Notes under the pieces: generated by a model
The model's input: only the letters and a program-made list of their open reading frames with translations
What the model was told of the DNA's origin: nothing
The model's database searches: none
Made by a program: the position numbers and the translations under genes
Shown: one piece after another, positions 8,407 through 17,556 of the stretch
How the letters are laid out: each line of letters starts with the position of its first letter
Numbering within the stretch: the stretch's first letter is position 1
Source of the DNA: Nocardioides sp. QY071
GTDB lineage: Bacteria; Actinomycetota; Actinomycetes; Propionibacteriales; Nocardioidaceae
Assembly: GCF_029961765.1 (NCBI RefSeq)
Contig: NZ_CP124681.1
Coordinates: 2,604,001 to 2,668,000 of the forward strand
Reading direction: 5' to 3'
DNA: 64,000 nucleotides

Positions 8407-9329
8407 CCGCGACGGCCTGGCCACGCGTCGGCGTGGTGATCCCCACCCGCAACCGTCCCGACCTGCTGCGCCGCGCCATCGCGTCGGTCGCCGCGCAGGA
8501 CTACCCGGGCGTCGTCGAGACCGTCGTGGTCTTCGACGGTACGACGCCCGACCCCAGCCTGGTGGCGTCGTACGACAGCGCTCGGCCGGTCCGCGTCGTC
8601 AGCAACACACGCGTCGCCGGCCTCTCCGGCGCCCGCAACACGGGGATCCTGGCCCTCGACACCGAGTACGTCGCGTTCTGCGACGACGACGACCACTGGC
8701 TCCCGTCGAAGGTACGCCGCCAGGTCATCCGTGCCGAGGCCGCGGACCGCCCCGAGATGGTGACCTGCTCGATCACCGTCGACTACGACGGCACCCGTAC
8801 CGACCGCTTCGCCGGGACCGACACGGTCAGCCACGCCGACCTGACCCGCTCCATCTACGCGATGCTGCACTCGTCGTGCTTCTTCTTCGACCGCCGCGCG
8901 CTGGTCGAGGGGATCGGCCTGGTCAACGAGGAGCTGCCGCAGAGCCAGCTCGAGGACTGGGACATCAAGCTGCGGGCCGCCCAGCGCCGCCCGATCGCCC
9001 ACCTCGACGAGCCGCTCACCGTGGTCCAGTGGGGCCGGACCTCGATGTTCGCCCGCCGCTGGGACTCCAAGAACGCCGCCCTGCGGGCGATCCTGCAGCT
9101 GCACCCGGCGATCGCTGCAGACGCCCGGGGCGCCGCCCGGGTCTACGGCCAGCTGGCCTTCGGTACGGCGGCCGCCGGTGACCGCGCCGAGTCGTGGCAG
9201 TGGATCCGGCGCACTGTGCGCACCGATCCGCGGCAGTGGCGGGCCGCGGTCGCTCTCGCCGTCCTGCCCCATCCGCCCAACGCCGAGCGCGTGCTCAACA
9301 CGCTGCACCGCTTCGGGAGGGGCGTGTGA
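8403..9329 (+). CDS. Family 2 glycosyltransferase
   Basis: 308 residues, GT-A fold. The N-terminus VGVVIPTRNRPDLLRRAI is the nucleotide-binding start of GT2 enzymes, and CDDDDHW near residue 97 carries the DxD metal-binding motif. LEDWDIKLR around residue 185 matches the acceptor-side ED region. No membrane segment is seen, so it is a cytoplasmic transferase that adds one sugar to the lipid-linked repeat. Donor and acceptor cannot be told from sequence. ATG 8403 overlaps the stop of the polymerase gene. Confidence 0.88.
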   Translation: MTATAWPRVGVVIPTRNRPDLLRRAIASVAAQDYPGVVETVVVFDGTTPDPSLVASYDSARPVRVVSNTRVAGLSGARNTGILALDTEYVAFCDDDDHWLPSKVRRQVIRAEAADRPEMVTCSITVDYDGTRTDRFAGTDTVSHADLTRSIYAMLHSSCFFFDRRALVEGIGLVNEELPQSQLEDWDIKLRAAQRRPIAHLDEPLTVVQWGRTSMFARRWDSKNAALRAILQLHPAIAADARGAARVYGQLAFGTAAAGDRAESWQWIRRTVRTDPRQWRAAVALAVLPHPPNAERVLNTLHRFGRGV

Positions 9330-10714
9330 ACGCGCCTAACCGGCCGCCCATCACCCCGACCGTCACCCCGACCGTCACCCCGACCGCGACGACGCCCAGC
9401 AGACAAGGAACCCGGACAGTGAGCGCAGACCTGCAGTCCACGGTCGAGATCGGACGATTCGTCCTGGTCCTCCGCCGCCGCTGGAAGGTGGTGGCCCTGG
9501 TGAGCGCCGCCCTGGTCGCCGCGGCCTGCGTGTGGACGGTGCTCGCCCCGAGCTCGGCGACCGCGACGACCCAGGTCAACGTCAACGTGATCGCGACCGA
9601 CCCGTTCGCAGCTCAGCGCACGTCCTCCGACCTGCTGGACCCGGCCACCGAGCGGCAGATCGTGCTCTCCTCCGAGGTGATCGACCGCGCCGCGGCCGAC
9701 CTCGGCAAGGGCACCGCGCCCCGCTCGGTGCGCGCCGGCCTCGACGCCCAGATGGTCGCCGGCTCCACCGTGATGCGGATCAGCTGGACCGGGGCCGAAC
9801 CGCGCCGGGCCCAGGCGGTCGCGGACGCGGTCGCCACCGAGTACCTCGCCTACCGCGGCGAGCAGGCCGCCGCCCGCCAGCAGGACGCGCTCGAGCCGCT
9901 CGTCGCGCGCCGCGACGCGCTCAACGCCCAGCTGCAGCAGACCGATGCCGGCCGGAGTGCGCTGCTCAGCGAGCTCAACCTGGTCCTCACCCAGATCACC
10001 AAGGTCTCCGGCCTCGCGACCTCGGGCGGCACCGTGCTCGTCAAGGCCGCGGACACGCCGCCGGCGACCGGGACGAAGGCATCCACCGTGCTGCTCGCCG
10101 CCGGTGTGCTCGGCCTGCTCCTCGGCGCCTTCGCGGTCATCCTCGACGACATGGTCCGGCGCCGGGTGTACGACGCCGCCGACGTGGTCGACGGCAACGG
10201 CGGCCCGCTGCTGGCCCGGTTGCAGGCCCGCACCATGACCGAGCTCGACCAGCCGGTCGACGCCGACGCGCTGCAGTCGGTCTGGCACCGGCTCCGCATC
10301 CAGATCGCCGACGACATCCCGGTCATCCTCGTCATCGGTGCCACCATCGGCGCGCCGGTCGCCGCGGTCGCCCGCGCGCTCGAGCTGGCCGCGGCCGCGG
10401 TCGACGACGCGAGCCCCCAGGTGTCGCGGCGGGTCCGCGCGCTCGCCGTACCAGCGGAGGAGGGCTATGCGGTCGCGCTCTCGCTCGCCCCGCGCGCCAC
10501 CGTCGTCGTGCTGGTCGCCGAGGACGGCCGGACCACGGTCCGCAGGCTGGCCACCCTGGCCGACCACCTCCGCGCGGTCGGCGTCGAGCCGGCCGGCACC
10601 GTGGTCGCGCACCGGTTCACCGAGGCCGCCGGCAACGCACCTGCGCCGGCCCCGGCGGCGGCGTCGCCGGCGGCGGCCCCGGCCGCCGAGCTGCAGACGG
10701 GAGAGGCCCGATGA
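9326..10714 (+). CDS. Wzz-type polysaccharide copolymerase with P-loop-less kinase-like domain
   Basis: 462 residues. A short N-terminus leads to TM1 (VVALVSAALVAAACVWTVL), an extracytoplasmic Wzz domain, and TM2 near residue 250 (TVLLAAGVLGLLLGAFAVIL). The remaining cytoplasmic part resembles the Rossmann fold of BY-kinases, but the P-loop position reads VIGATIGAPVAAV, with no GKS/T. It therefore probably controls chain length structurally, without kinase activity. Start: GTG 9326 has GGAGG five bases upstream and overlaps the previous stop; GTG 9419, with AAGGA, is an alternative that would skip a PTVTPTVTP low-complexity stretch. Confidence 0.82.
   Translation: MNAPNRPPITPTVTPTVTPTATTPSRQGTRTVSADLQSTVEIGRFVLVLRRRWKVVALVSAALVAAACVWTVLAPSSATATTQVNVNVIATDPFAAQRTSSDLLDPATERQIVLSSEVIDRAAADLGKGTAPRSVRAGLDAQMVAGSTVMRISWTGAEPRRAQAVADAVATEYLAYRGEQAAARQQDALEPLVARRDALNAQLQQTDAGRSALLSELNLVLTQITKVSGLATSGGTVLVKAADTPPATGTKASTVLLAAGVLGLLLGAFAVILDDMVRRRVYDAADVVDGNGGPLLARLQARTMTELDQPVDADALQSVWHRLRIQIADDIPVILVIGATIGAPVAAVARALELAAAAVDDASPQVSRRVRALAVPAEEGYAVALSLAPRATVVVLVAEDGRTTVRRLATLADHLRAVGVEPAGTVVAHRFTEAAGNAPAPAPAAASPAAAPAAELQTGEAR
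9351..9386 (+). repeat. Three tandem 12-bp repeats
   Basis: TCACCCCGACCG is repeated exactly three times (9351, 9363, 9375). It encodes the PTVTPTVTP segment if translation starts at GTG 9326, or is a leader repeat if it starts at GTG 9419. The repeat is prone to copy-number slippage in steps that keep the frame. Confidence 0.8.
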
Positions 10715-11622
10715 GCCTGCTCGCCGAGCGCCGCGAGTCCGCGCCCCGCTGGATGAAGGACGTCGCCAACCTGACCACCCGCGGCTATGCCCTGGGGACC
10801 TCCGCGTCACGACCGGGCCCGGACTTCCTCGTGGTCGGCACGAAGCGCGGCGGCACGACCTCCCTGTACAACTACCTCCAGCAGCACCCCTCGCTGCTCG
10901 GGCTGTTCCCGCAGCCCCGCGGCCGCAAGAGCACCGACCACTTCTTCGCCTCGGGCGGGCGCAGCGAGCGCTGGTACCGCTCGCACTTCCACACCGAGGC
11001 CTACCGGGCCCGGGTGGCCCGCCGGGAGGGGGAGCGGCCGCTGGGTGGTGAGGCGTCGCCCTACTACCTGTGGGACCCGCGGATCGTGCACCGGGTGCAC
11101 GCGGCCTACCCGCAGGTGAAGGCGATCGCGTTGGTCCGTGACCCGGTCGAGCGGGCCTGGTCGCACTACCAGGAGCGCACCGAGAACGGCGTCGAGCCGC
11201 TCGGCTTCGCCGAGGCCCTGGCCGCCGAGGAGGCACGCACCGCCGGCGAGCTCGAGCGGATGCTCGCCGATCCGGGCTACCACAGCACCGCGCACGACTG
11301 GTACACCTACCGCGCCCGCGGCATCTACCTGCCCCAGCTGCGGAACTGGCTCTCGGTGTTTCCGGCCGAGCAGCTGCTCGTGCTGCGCAGCGAGGACATG
11401 TACGACGACGTGCAGGCCGTCTTCGACCGGATCTGCGCCTTCCTCGGGGTCCGCGAGTACGCGCTGCCCGACGTACGACCGCGCAACGCCAGCCGGACCA
11501 AGTCGTCGGTGCCGCAGCCCTGCCGCCGCGAGCTCGCCGAGTTCTTCGAGCCCCACAACCGCGCGCTGGAGGAGTTCCTCGGCCGCGACCTGGGCTGGAC
11601 CACGCCGGGATCGCTGCGGTGA
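10711..11622 (+). CDS. PAPS-dependent polysaccharide sulfotransferase
   Basis: 303 residues. The 5'-phosphosulfate loop is GTKRGGTTS (43-51) and the 3'-phosphate-binding motif is LVRDPVERAWSHY (141-153), as in heparan-sulfate/NodH-like sulfotransferases. It should transfer sulfate from PAPS to a sugar hydroxyl or amine, implying a sulfated polysaccharide. No signal or membrane segment is seen. The ATG overlaps the copolymerase stop and its own stop overlaps the next GTG, placing it firmly inside the first EPS operon. Confidence 0.9.
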   Translation: MSLLAERRESAPRWMKDVANLTTRGYALGTSASRPGPDFLVVGTKRGGTTSLYNYLQQHPSLLGLFPQPRGRKSTDHFFASGGRSERWYRSHFHTEAYRARVARREGERPLGGEASPYYLWDPRIVHRVHAAYPQVKAIALVRDPVERAWSHYQERTENGVEPLGFAEALAAEEARTAGELERMLADPGYHSTAHDWYTYRARGIYLPQLRNWLSVFPAEQLLVLRSEDMYDDVQAVFDRICAFLGVREYALPDVRPRNASRTKSSVPQPCRRELAEFFEPHNRALEEFLGRDLGWTTPGSLR

Positions 11623-12878
11623 CCGGGCCCGACCTCGGCGCGGTCGCGCACCTCGTCGAGCAGCTGTGGGGGCCCGCGCTCGCCACGGGCGACCTGCGCC
11701 TCGACCTCGGCCGCGGCGCCACGCCGGGCTGGACCGACGTCGAGACCTACCAGGCGCTGCCGTCGATCGCCTCGGCCACGATGCTGCTGCCCACCGCCGA
11801 GCGCCGCGTTCTCGCGGGATCGCTCCTCAACTTCCGCCGGCTGCGCGACCCAGGCACCCGGGTCCAGCGTCGCCTGCTCGGGTCGCTGGCCGCCCGCGGC
11901 GTACCACTGCCCTTCCCACAGGTCCGGGTCCAGGCGCGCGTCGGCGCAGGACGGCGCGTGCCGCTGCCGACCGAGCAGGTCGCGGCCGACCTCGGCCTGC
12001 CGCGGGTCCACGCCTCGATCGGGGTGCGCACCGGCTCCAACCGGAAGGCGACCCTGCAGCTGGTCGACGACGCCGGTGTCGCCGTGGGCTTCGCGAAGTT
12101 CGCCTGGGACCCGGCGAGCACCGGCGCGGTCGCCCGGGAGGCCGCCGCGCTGCGGGCCCTCGCCGGCGGCACCGACGCCGTGCGGGCGCCGCGGCTGCTG
12201 GCCGAGGGCAGCTGGCTCGGCCGGCCCTACCTCGTGACCGAGCCGCTGCCCGCCGCCAGCCGACGCCCCGATCCGAACCTGCTCCCGACCGCAGAGGAGG
12301 TCTTCGCACCGGCCCCGGTCGGGCGCCGCGACGTACTCGCCCGGACCGGACAGCTCCAGGACCTGCGACTGCGCCTGGACGTGCTGCGCGCCGGCGGTGC
12401 CGACCCCGAGCTGGTCGACGCGCTCGACGACCTCCTCGCCCTGGTCGCGGACGTGGAGGTCCCCGTCGCGGCGCGCTGGCACGGCGACTTCACCGCGTGG
12501 AACTCCGCCCGCGACGAGCAGGACCGGCTGTGGTGCTGGGACTGGGAGTCCTCCGAGCTCGACGCCGTGGCCGGGCTGGACGCGATCCACTGGGTCGCCG
12601 GCGGCGCGACCCTGGCCGGCACGCGCTACGACGGCGCCCTCATCGCCACCGCCCTCGACCGGGCCGCGCCCGTGCTCACCGCCGCCGGGCACTCCCGCGC
12701 CGGCGCCGTCGTCGTACCGGTGGTGTATGTCGCCACGCTGGTCGAGCGTGCCCTGTCCCTCGCGGTCGGCAACGGGCGCTGGGACGACGCCTGGCTGCGC
12801 CGCGACGAGGCGGCCGCGCTCCTCGCCCACGCCCGCACGCTCGCTCCTGCGCGGGTCGGCGCCGATGTCCACCGCTGA
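11619..12878 (+). CDS. Kinase-fold protein (aminoglycoside phosphotransferase/CHK-like)
   Basis: 419 residues. The C-terminal half has the APH-type catalytic loop RWHGDFTAWNS (HxDxxxxN) followed by WCWDWESSE, the metal-binding DxE element. So it is probably an active small-molecule or sugar kinase. The N-terminal ~120 residues do not match a family I know. It lies between a sulfotransferase and a flippase and overlaps both, so a role in phosphorylating a sugar or lipid-linked intermediate is plausible; the substrate is unknown. A second, shorter protein with the same fold is encoded at 41642. Confidence 0.75.
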   Translation: MTGPDLGAVAHLVEQLWGPALATGDLRLDLGRGATPGWTDVETYQALPSIASATMLLPTAERRVLAGSLLNFRRLRDPGTRVQRRLLGSLAARGVPLPFPQVRVQARVGAGRRVPLPTEQVAADLGLPRVHASIGVRTGSNRKATLQLVDDAGVAVGFAKFAWDPASTGAVAREAAALRALAGGTDAVRAPRLLAEGSWLGRPYLVTEPLPAASRRPDPNLLPTAEEVFAPAPVGRRDVLARTGQLQDLRLRLDVLRAGGADPELVDALDDLLALVADVEVPVAARWHGDFTAWNSARDEQDRLWCWDWESSELDAVAGLDAIHWVAGGATLAGTRYDGALIATALDRAAPVLTAAGHSRAGAVVVPVVYVATLVERALSLAVGNGRWDDAWLRRDEAAALLAHARTLAPARVGADVHR

Positions 12879-14412
12879 GGCCACCCGCGCCTCGGGTCCG
12901 CCCGAGGTCGGGGCCGAGCTCCGCTCGGCGGCCCGCGGCGGCGTGGTCACCGTGGCCGGCGCGGCCACCAGCACCGCGATGGGCTTCGTCCTGACCATGG
13001 TCCTCGCCCGGCAGTTCGGTGCCACGGGGGCCGGCGTGGTCCAGCAGGTGATCGCAGTGGCCACGCTCGCCCTCGCGCTGGGGCGGGTCGGCACCGACAC
13101 CACGGCCGTGTGGCTGCTGCCCCGGCTGCGCACCCAGGACCCCGGCCACCTGCGCGCGGCCTGCACCACGCTGCTGGCGGTCGCCGCCCTCGGCGGCACC
13201 GCCGTGGCGCTCGCCTGGTCGGCGGTCGACGCGTTCGGCGACGGCGCCGTGCTCGGCGACGCCCGGGTCGACGACGCGTTCTCGGCCGTCGCCTGGGCGC
13301 TCCCGTTCGGGGCCGTGATGATGACGGCGCTGGCTGCGACCCGCGGCTTCGGCGGGGTGCTCCCGTTCAACCTGATCGGCAACATCGCCGTACCCGCCCT
13401 GCGGCCCGTGCTCGTCGTGCTGATCGGCGTCCTCGGTGGCTCGGCGGTCGCGGCGGCCACCGGGTGGGCGGTGGTGCTGGTCCCCGGCGCCTGCCTCGCC
13501 GTGCTGGTGCTCGCCCGGCGGCTGCGCGGCGCCGAGCGTGCGCTCGGCGGACCCGGCACCGCTCGCCCGACCCGTGCCCTGGTCCGCCAGATCTTCGGCT
13601 TCGGCCTGCCCCGCACCGTCTCGACACTGCTCGAGCAGGCCCTGGGCTGGCTCGACGTGGTCCTCGTCGGCGTGCTGCTCGGCCCCGCCGCCGCCGGCGT
13701 CTACGGCGTCGCCTCCCGCTTCGTGGCCGGCGGCCTGGTCATGATGACCGCGCTGCGGATCGTGGTCGCCCCGCAGTTCAGCGCCAGGCTCGCCGCCGGG
13801 GAGAACGCCGAGGCCGGCCGGCTCTACGCGATCACCTCGACCTGGATCGTCTTCTTCGGCGTCCCGGTCTACGTGCTGCTGGCCTGTTTCGCGCCGTTCG
13901 TCCTCTCGATCCCGGGCCCGGAGTTCGGCAGCGGCCGCACCGCGATGGTCCTGCTCTGCGTGGGCGGCGTCGCGTTGCTGGCCGCCGGCAACCTCCAGTC
14001 GCTGCTGCTGATGACCGGCCGCAGCGGTCGCGCCCTGGCCAACAAGGTCGTCGTGGTCGCCACCAGCGTCACCTGCAACCTGGTCCTGATCCCCGTCTGG
14101 GGCATCGCCGGCGCGGCCACCACCTGGGCGCTGTGCTGGACCCTCGACGGTCTGCTCTCGGCCGTCCAGGTCAGCCGGCTCACGGGTATCCGCCCGTCCG
14201 TCGGCCGGATCGGTGCCGGCATCGGCGTCGGCGTGCTCGTCGCCGGCCCGGCGTCAGCGATCGGGATCGTCGTGGGCGGGCAGAGCCTGGCTGGCTTCGT
14301 GGTCGCGCTCGTGATCACCGGCCTGGGTGTCGTCGTCGCGGCGCGGCTCTGTCGGCGGTTCCTTCACCTCGACCAGTTCGCGGGAATCGTCAGGCGGCGA
14401 GGTCGAACCTGA
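12865..14412 (+). CDS. Wzx-type polysaccharide flippase (MATE/MOP superfamily)
   Basis: 515 residues, about 12-14 transmembrane segments, beginning SAARGGVVTVAGAATSTAMG, the usual first helix of Polysacc_synt/MOP exporters. It should move undecaprenyl-linked repeats across the membrane. The ATG at 12865 overlaps the preceding gene by 14 bases. It closes the first operon; its last 23 bases overlap, tail to tail, the end of the DUF222 gene on the other strand. Confidence 0.88.
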   Translation: MSTAEATRASGPPEVGAELRSAARGGVVTVAGAATSTAMGFVLTMVLARQFGATGAGVVQQVIAVATLALALGRVGTDTTAVWLLPRLRTQDPGHLRAACTTLLAVAALGGTAVALAWSAVDAFGDGAVLGDARVDDAFSAVAWALPFGAVMMTALAATRGFGGVLPFNLIGNIAVPALRPVLVVLIGVLGGSAVAAATGWAVVLVPGACLAVLVLARRLRGAERALGGPGTARPTRALVRQIFGFGLPRTVSTLLEQALGWLDVVLVGVLLGPAAAGVYGVASRFVAGGLVMMTALRIVVAPQFSARLAAGENAEAGRLYAITSTWIVFFGVPVYVLLACFAPFVLSIPGPEFGSGRTAMVLLCVGGVALLAAGNLQSLLLMTGRSGRALANKVVVVATSVTCNLVLIPVWGIAGAATTWALCWTLDGLLSAVQVSRLTGIRPSVGRIGAGIGVGVLVAGPASAIGIVVGGQSLAGFVVALVITGLGVVVAARLCRRFLHLDQFAGIVRRRGRT

Positions 14413-15814
14413 GCGAGTGCTCGGCGTGGAGCTGGTACTCGGCTCGGGTGATCGCGGTGGTGCCGCCGCCGGTGACGAGGCGGTAGAGGCCGTGGGGTGT
14501 GCCCCAGATCCACTTGTCGGGGCCGAGCTGCATCACGGTGTAGCCGTGGTGGGTCTTCGCGCGGTGGTGGTGCCGGGTGAGGGGTGTGTCGTTGTGATCA
14601 CCGGTCTGGCCGGGTGGTCCGTGCTTGTCGTACGGCGTGGTGTGGTCGTGGTCGGGGGCTCGGCCGTTCTTGTTGAAGAGGCTCGTGGCGTGGGGGAACA
14701 CGTCCCCGATCGTGCGTAGCTGGGTGCGGTGTTTGACGTCGGTGGGGTGCTCGTAGCCGTTGACCGACCGGCCGGTGTGCAGATCGATGACGGGCTGCAC
14801 TCTGATGGTCGTGTGGCGACCCAGGAGGTCGCTCACCTGGGTGAGGAGCCGAGGGCCGAGGCCCTCGACCCGCGCAACGGGTCCGAGGGCGCCGGTGTCG
14901 GTCAGGGAGACGTGCACGACGACCTCCGCGGACCGGCGGGGGTCTCGTGACGGTTGCTGCGCAACCTCCTCGACCTCCGAGGTGCCCGGGGTGTCGTTGA
15001 TGCCGTTCAGGAACGCGAGGACGGCGGCCGGGTCGGCGAGCATCGCGAACGCTTCGGCCCGCCAGTGATCCATGCCCAGCGGCTCCGCACCCTCGGGGAC
15101 GTCGGCGTGCTCGGCGAGGGCAGCAGCGAGGTCGTCGACCGTGTGTTGGTGGGCGAGGGCGTCGGCTTCGTCGAGCCGGGCGAACACCGTCCCGATACCG
15201 GCAGTGTTGACCGCATCGTTGTCGTCGACCTGGGAGCCGGGCCGGGGCTTGGGGTACCAGACACCCTTCTGGGCCTGGTTCTTGTCGATCCGGGCCTGGT
15301 GAGCGGCGGGGTCGGCCTCGATCACCTTGGCCTCGGCGATCGTCAGGATCCTGGACGGTGCCTGGTCCAACGCAGCAGCCACCGCGGTGTCGACGAGCGA
15401 AACTTGGTGGCGGTCGAGGGTGCGGGACATCCGTGCGACCCGCCGCACCACCCACACCTCGCACCGTCCCTCGCGGATCCCGGCCCAGGTCTGCGGGAGG
15501 CGGTGGCGCAGGTCGAACGCGTCGGCCAGGGCGCCACGGGTCGCGAGCACGTGCTCGTGCCGGGCGATCGCCATCTCCACCAGTGCGAGGTCGGCGACCT
15601 CCGGAGTCCCGTCCCCACCCAGGGTGATGAGCCGCGGACCGCCGTACCGGACCAGTACCGCACCGGGCTCGGCCTGCGGGTCACCCGAGTGCAGGTCGGC
15701 CCAGGCGAGCAGCAGCTCCAGCTTGCGGACCTCGAGAAGCCTGGCCTCCCGGACACTGTCCTCGGCCGCGTGGAGCAGCTGCTCCGGCGTGGCGTTGGAG
15801 AGGTCCGAGATCAT
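14390..15814 (-). CDS. DUF222/13E12-type HNH endonuclease domain protein
   Basis: 474 residues. The N-terminal two thirds match the DUF222 (13E12 repeat) pattern (PQTWAGIREGRCEVWVVRRVA and following), and the C-terminal part has an HNH core: APDHDHTTPYDKHG, then TPLTRHHHRAKTHHG. This family is present in many copies in actinobacterial genomes and sometimes spreads with repeats; its role is unknown. It lies opposite to the EPS genes and breaks them into two blocks. It is followed upstream by a 221-bp tandem repeat, so the whole 14.4-16.5 kb stretch may be a later insertion. Confidence 0.9.
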   Translation of the reverse strand: MISDLSNATPEQLLHAAEDSVREARLLEVRKLELLLAWADLHSGDPQAEPGAVLVRYGGPRLITLGGDGTPEVADLALVEMAIARHEHVLATRGALADAFDLRHRLPQTWAGIREGRCEVWVVRRVARMSRTLDRHQVSLVDTAVAAALDQAPSRILTIAEAKVIEADPAAHQARIDKNQAQKGVWYPKPRPGSQVDDNDAVNTAGIGTVFARLDEADALAHQHTVDDLAAALAEHADVPEGAEPLGMDHWRAEAFAMLADPAAVLAFLNGINDTPGTSEVEEVAQQPSRDPRRSAEVVVHVSLTDTGALGPVARVEGLGPRLLTQVSDLLGRHTTIRVQPVIDLHTGRSVNGYEHPTDVKHRTQLRTIGDVFPHATSLFNKNGRAPDHDHTTPYDKHGPPGQTGDHNDTPLTRHHHRAKTHHGYTVMQLGPDKWIWGTPHGLYRLVTGGGTTAITRAEYQLHAEHSLRFDLAA

Positions 15815-15889
15815 GCTTCGATTCTATCGCACATATGTTCGAATGGCGAGCCTTGTTGCGGACTTTTCCCTTGTTTCTAGGGGTTTCGG

Positions 15890-16505
15890 CCGCGCGCGCG
15901 GACCGAAGGCCGACCGCGGAACCGGGCCACCTCCCGACCTTCCTCGTCGCTGCCTTTCGGAACGCAACCGGCTACGTACCCGAAGCCCGCGGACAGTTCG
16001 CGCGACCAGCCCAGTGGTTTCGAGGCTCGTCGCTGGCGCTCCTCGCACCTCAACCATCGCGCGAGTCGGTTGTGGTGGTCTCGTGACGGTCGCTGCACGA
16101 CTTCGTCGTCCTCCGGCCGTGAACTGTCGCCCGACCGCGGAACCCAGCCACCCCGGCGACCGTCCTCGTCGCCGCTTTCGGAACGCAACCGGCGATGCGA
16201 CCGAAGCCCACAGACAGTCCGCGCGACCAGCCGGGTGGTTTCGAGGCTCGTCGCTGGCGCTCCTCGCACCTCAACCATCGGGCGAGGTCGGTTGTGGTGG
16301 TCTCGTGACGGTCGCTGCGCGACCTCCTCGTCCTCCGGCCGTGAACTGTCGCCCGACCGCGGAACCCAGCCACCCCGGCGACCGTCCTCGTCGCCGCTTT
16401 CGGAACGCAACCGGCGATGCGACCGAAGCCCACAGACAGTCCGCGCGACCAGCCCAGTGGCTTCGAGGCTCGTCGCTGGCGCTCCTCGCGCCTCAACCAC
16501 CGAGA
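15890..16505. repeat. Three tandem 221-222 bp repeats, the first degenerate
   Basis: The 704-base gap between the DUF222 gene and the GH16 gene is filled by a direct repeat. The marker GACCGCGGAAC recurs at 15912, 16133 and 16355, giving periods of 221 and 222 bases; copies 2 and 3 are nearly identical, copy 1 is diverged. Each unit ends in a block running from GGTTTCGAGGCTCGTC to CTCAACC that can fold as GGTT(TC)GAGG...CCTC(A)ACC. I recognise similar GTTTCGAGG...CCTCAACC intergenic elements as common in actinobacterial genomes. Open frames through the repeat are side effects; I see no gene. Confidence 0.85.
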
Positions 16506-16518
16506 TCATGGGCGTCGG

Positions 16519-17556
16519 TCAGCCCCGCGCCCGCACCCACGTCCGCACCGAGTCGACGAGGAGCGTCGACCGCCCGCCCGACCAGTCGTCGCCGATGCGA
16601 GGTGTGCCGCCCCAGCCGCCGACCTGCAGGTTGATCCGCAGGCTCCACCGCTTGCCGGCGTCGTAGTAGTCCTCGTACCAGGCGGGAGACCCGGCGCAGA
16701 AGGCCGAGGAGACGCGCCCGTCGATCCACATCACGATCAGACCGGGCGTCTTGCGCACGACGTAGTCGTGCCAGGCGGTTCCGGTGCGGTCGCCGAGGCC
16801 CGCGAGCTCGAAGCGCCGGGCGGCGACGCGGTGCCCGGCGCCGTAGGCGCTGTGGATGCTCTGGCTGACGCGGGCGGGCTCGCCGGGCCGGCGGGTCGTC
16901 TCGGCGAGGTCGATCTCACCGCCACTGCGGTCGGTGGGGCGCAGCCACAGCGGCGCAGCCCACAGGCCCTGGCGCGACGGTGCCTTCGCACGTACGGCGA
17001 CCTGGAAGGTCGGGGGGAGCGAGTAGCGACCGTCGGTGTCGACGAACCCGGAGGTGAAGCTGCGCCCGCCGGCCGCCTCCTGGCGGGCCGTGATCGCGAG
17101 CCGGCCCCGCCGGGTGGCGACATTGCGACCCAGGAGGTAGGCCACGTCGTGGTCGAGCCGGGTCTCGTCGCGGGTGTTCCAGATCCGCGGCCGGAGCCGG
17201 TCGAAGTCCTCGTCGAGGTCCTCGCGCCAGCGTGCCGAGGTCGGCGGCAGGTCGGCCCGGATCGCCGCCCGGGGGCGGCCGAGGAGGCAGCCGCGGCTGG
17301 CCGCGGGCACCTCCCGCAGGTCGGCGAGGGTGAGCGGACCCGAGGGGGTCGGGCCGGCGGAACCGGTCGACGGCGTAGCGGCGCCGCCTTCCTCGAGGGC
17401 ACTCACGGGGGCGGCGGTCTCGTCGAGACGCAGCGCCACCAGGACCGCGGCCACGGCGGCGAGCAGGCACAGTCCGACCGCCACCCGGCGACGACGGGAA
17501 GCGACGGGCATCGGCCGGAGACCCTCCCATGTCCGCGCCGGGAGCAGCGAGGTCAT
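16519..17556 (-). CDS. Secreted or membrane-anchored GH16 glycosidase
   Basis: 345 residues. A positively charged N-terminus and a hydrophobic helix (VAVGLCLLAAVAAVLVAL, ~25-42) indicate export or anchoring, followed by a low-complexity linker. The catalytic motif of GH16 is present as GEIDLAE, with Glu214, Asp216 and Glu219 in the ExDxxE pattern. GH16 enzymes cut or transglycosylate beta-glucans and galactans, so this enzyme may trim the exopolysaccharide. The ATG at 17556 overlaps the stop of the fibrinogen-domain gene (17553-17556), so the two are co-translated. Confidence 0.85.
   Translation of the reverse strand: MTSLLPARTWEGLRPMPVASRRRRVAVGLCLLAAVAAVLVALRLDETAAPVSALEEGGAATPSTGSAGPTPSGPLTLADLREVPAASRGCLLGRPRAAIRADLPPTSARWREDLDEDFDRLRPRIWNTRDETRLDHDVAYLLGRNVATRRGRLAITARQEAAGGRSFTSGFVDTDGRYSLPPTFQVAVRAKAPSRQGLWAAPLWLRPTDRSGGEIDLAETTRRPGEPARVSQSIHSAYGAGHRVAARRFELAGLGDRTGTAWHDYVVRKTPGLIVMWIDGRVSSAFCAGSPAWYEDYYDAGKRWSLRINLQVGGWGGTPRIGDDWSGGRSTLLVDSVRTWVRARG

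Noticed and set aside
15890-16505. CRISPR array
   Set aside because: The repeats are 221-222 bp direct tandem copies without short repeat/unique spacer structure, and no cas gene is present.
15835-16666. Short coding frames inside the 221-bp repeat
   Set aside because: They repeat with the DNA unit, exist on both strands and lack a ribosome-binding site or family resemblance.
16519-17556. Reading the GH16 and fibrinogen genes as one 1302-residue protein
   Set aside because: They are in different frames; the long frame upstream of 17556 is a shadow of the fibrinogen-domain gene.
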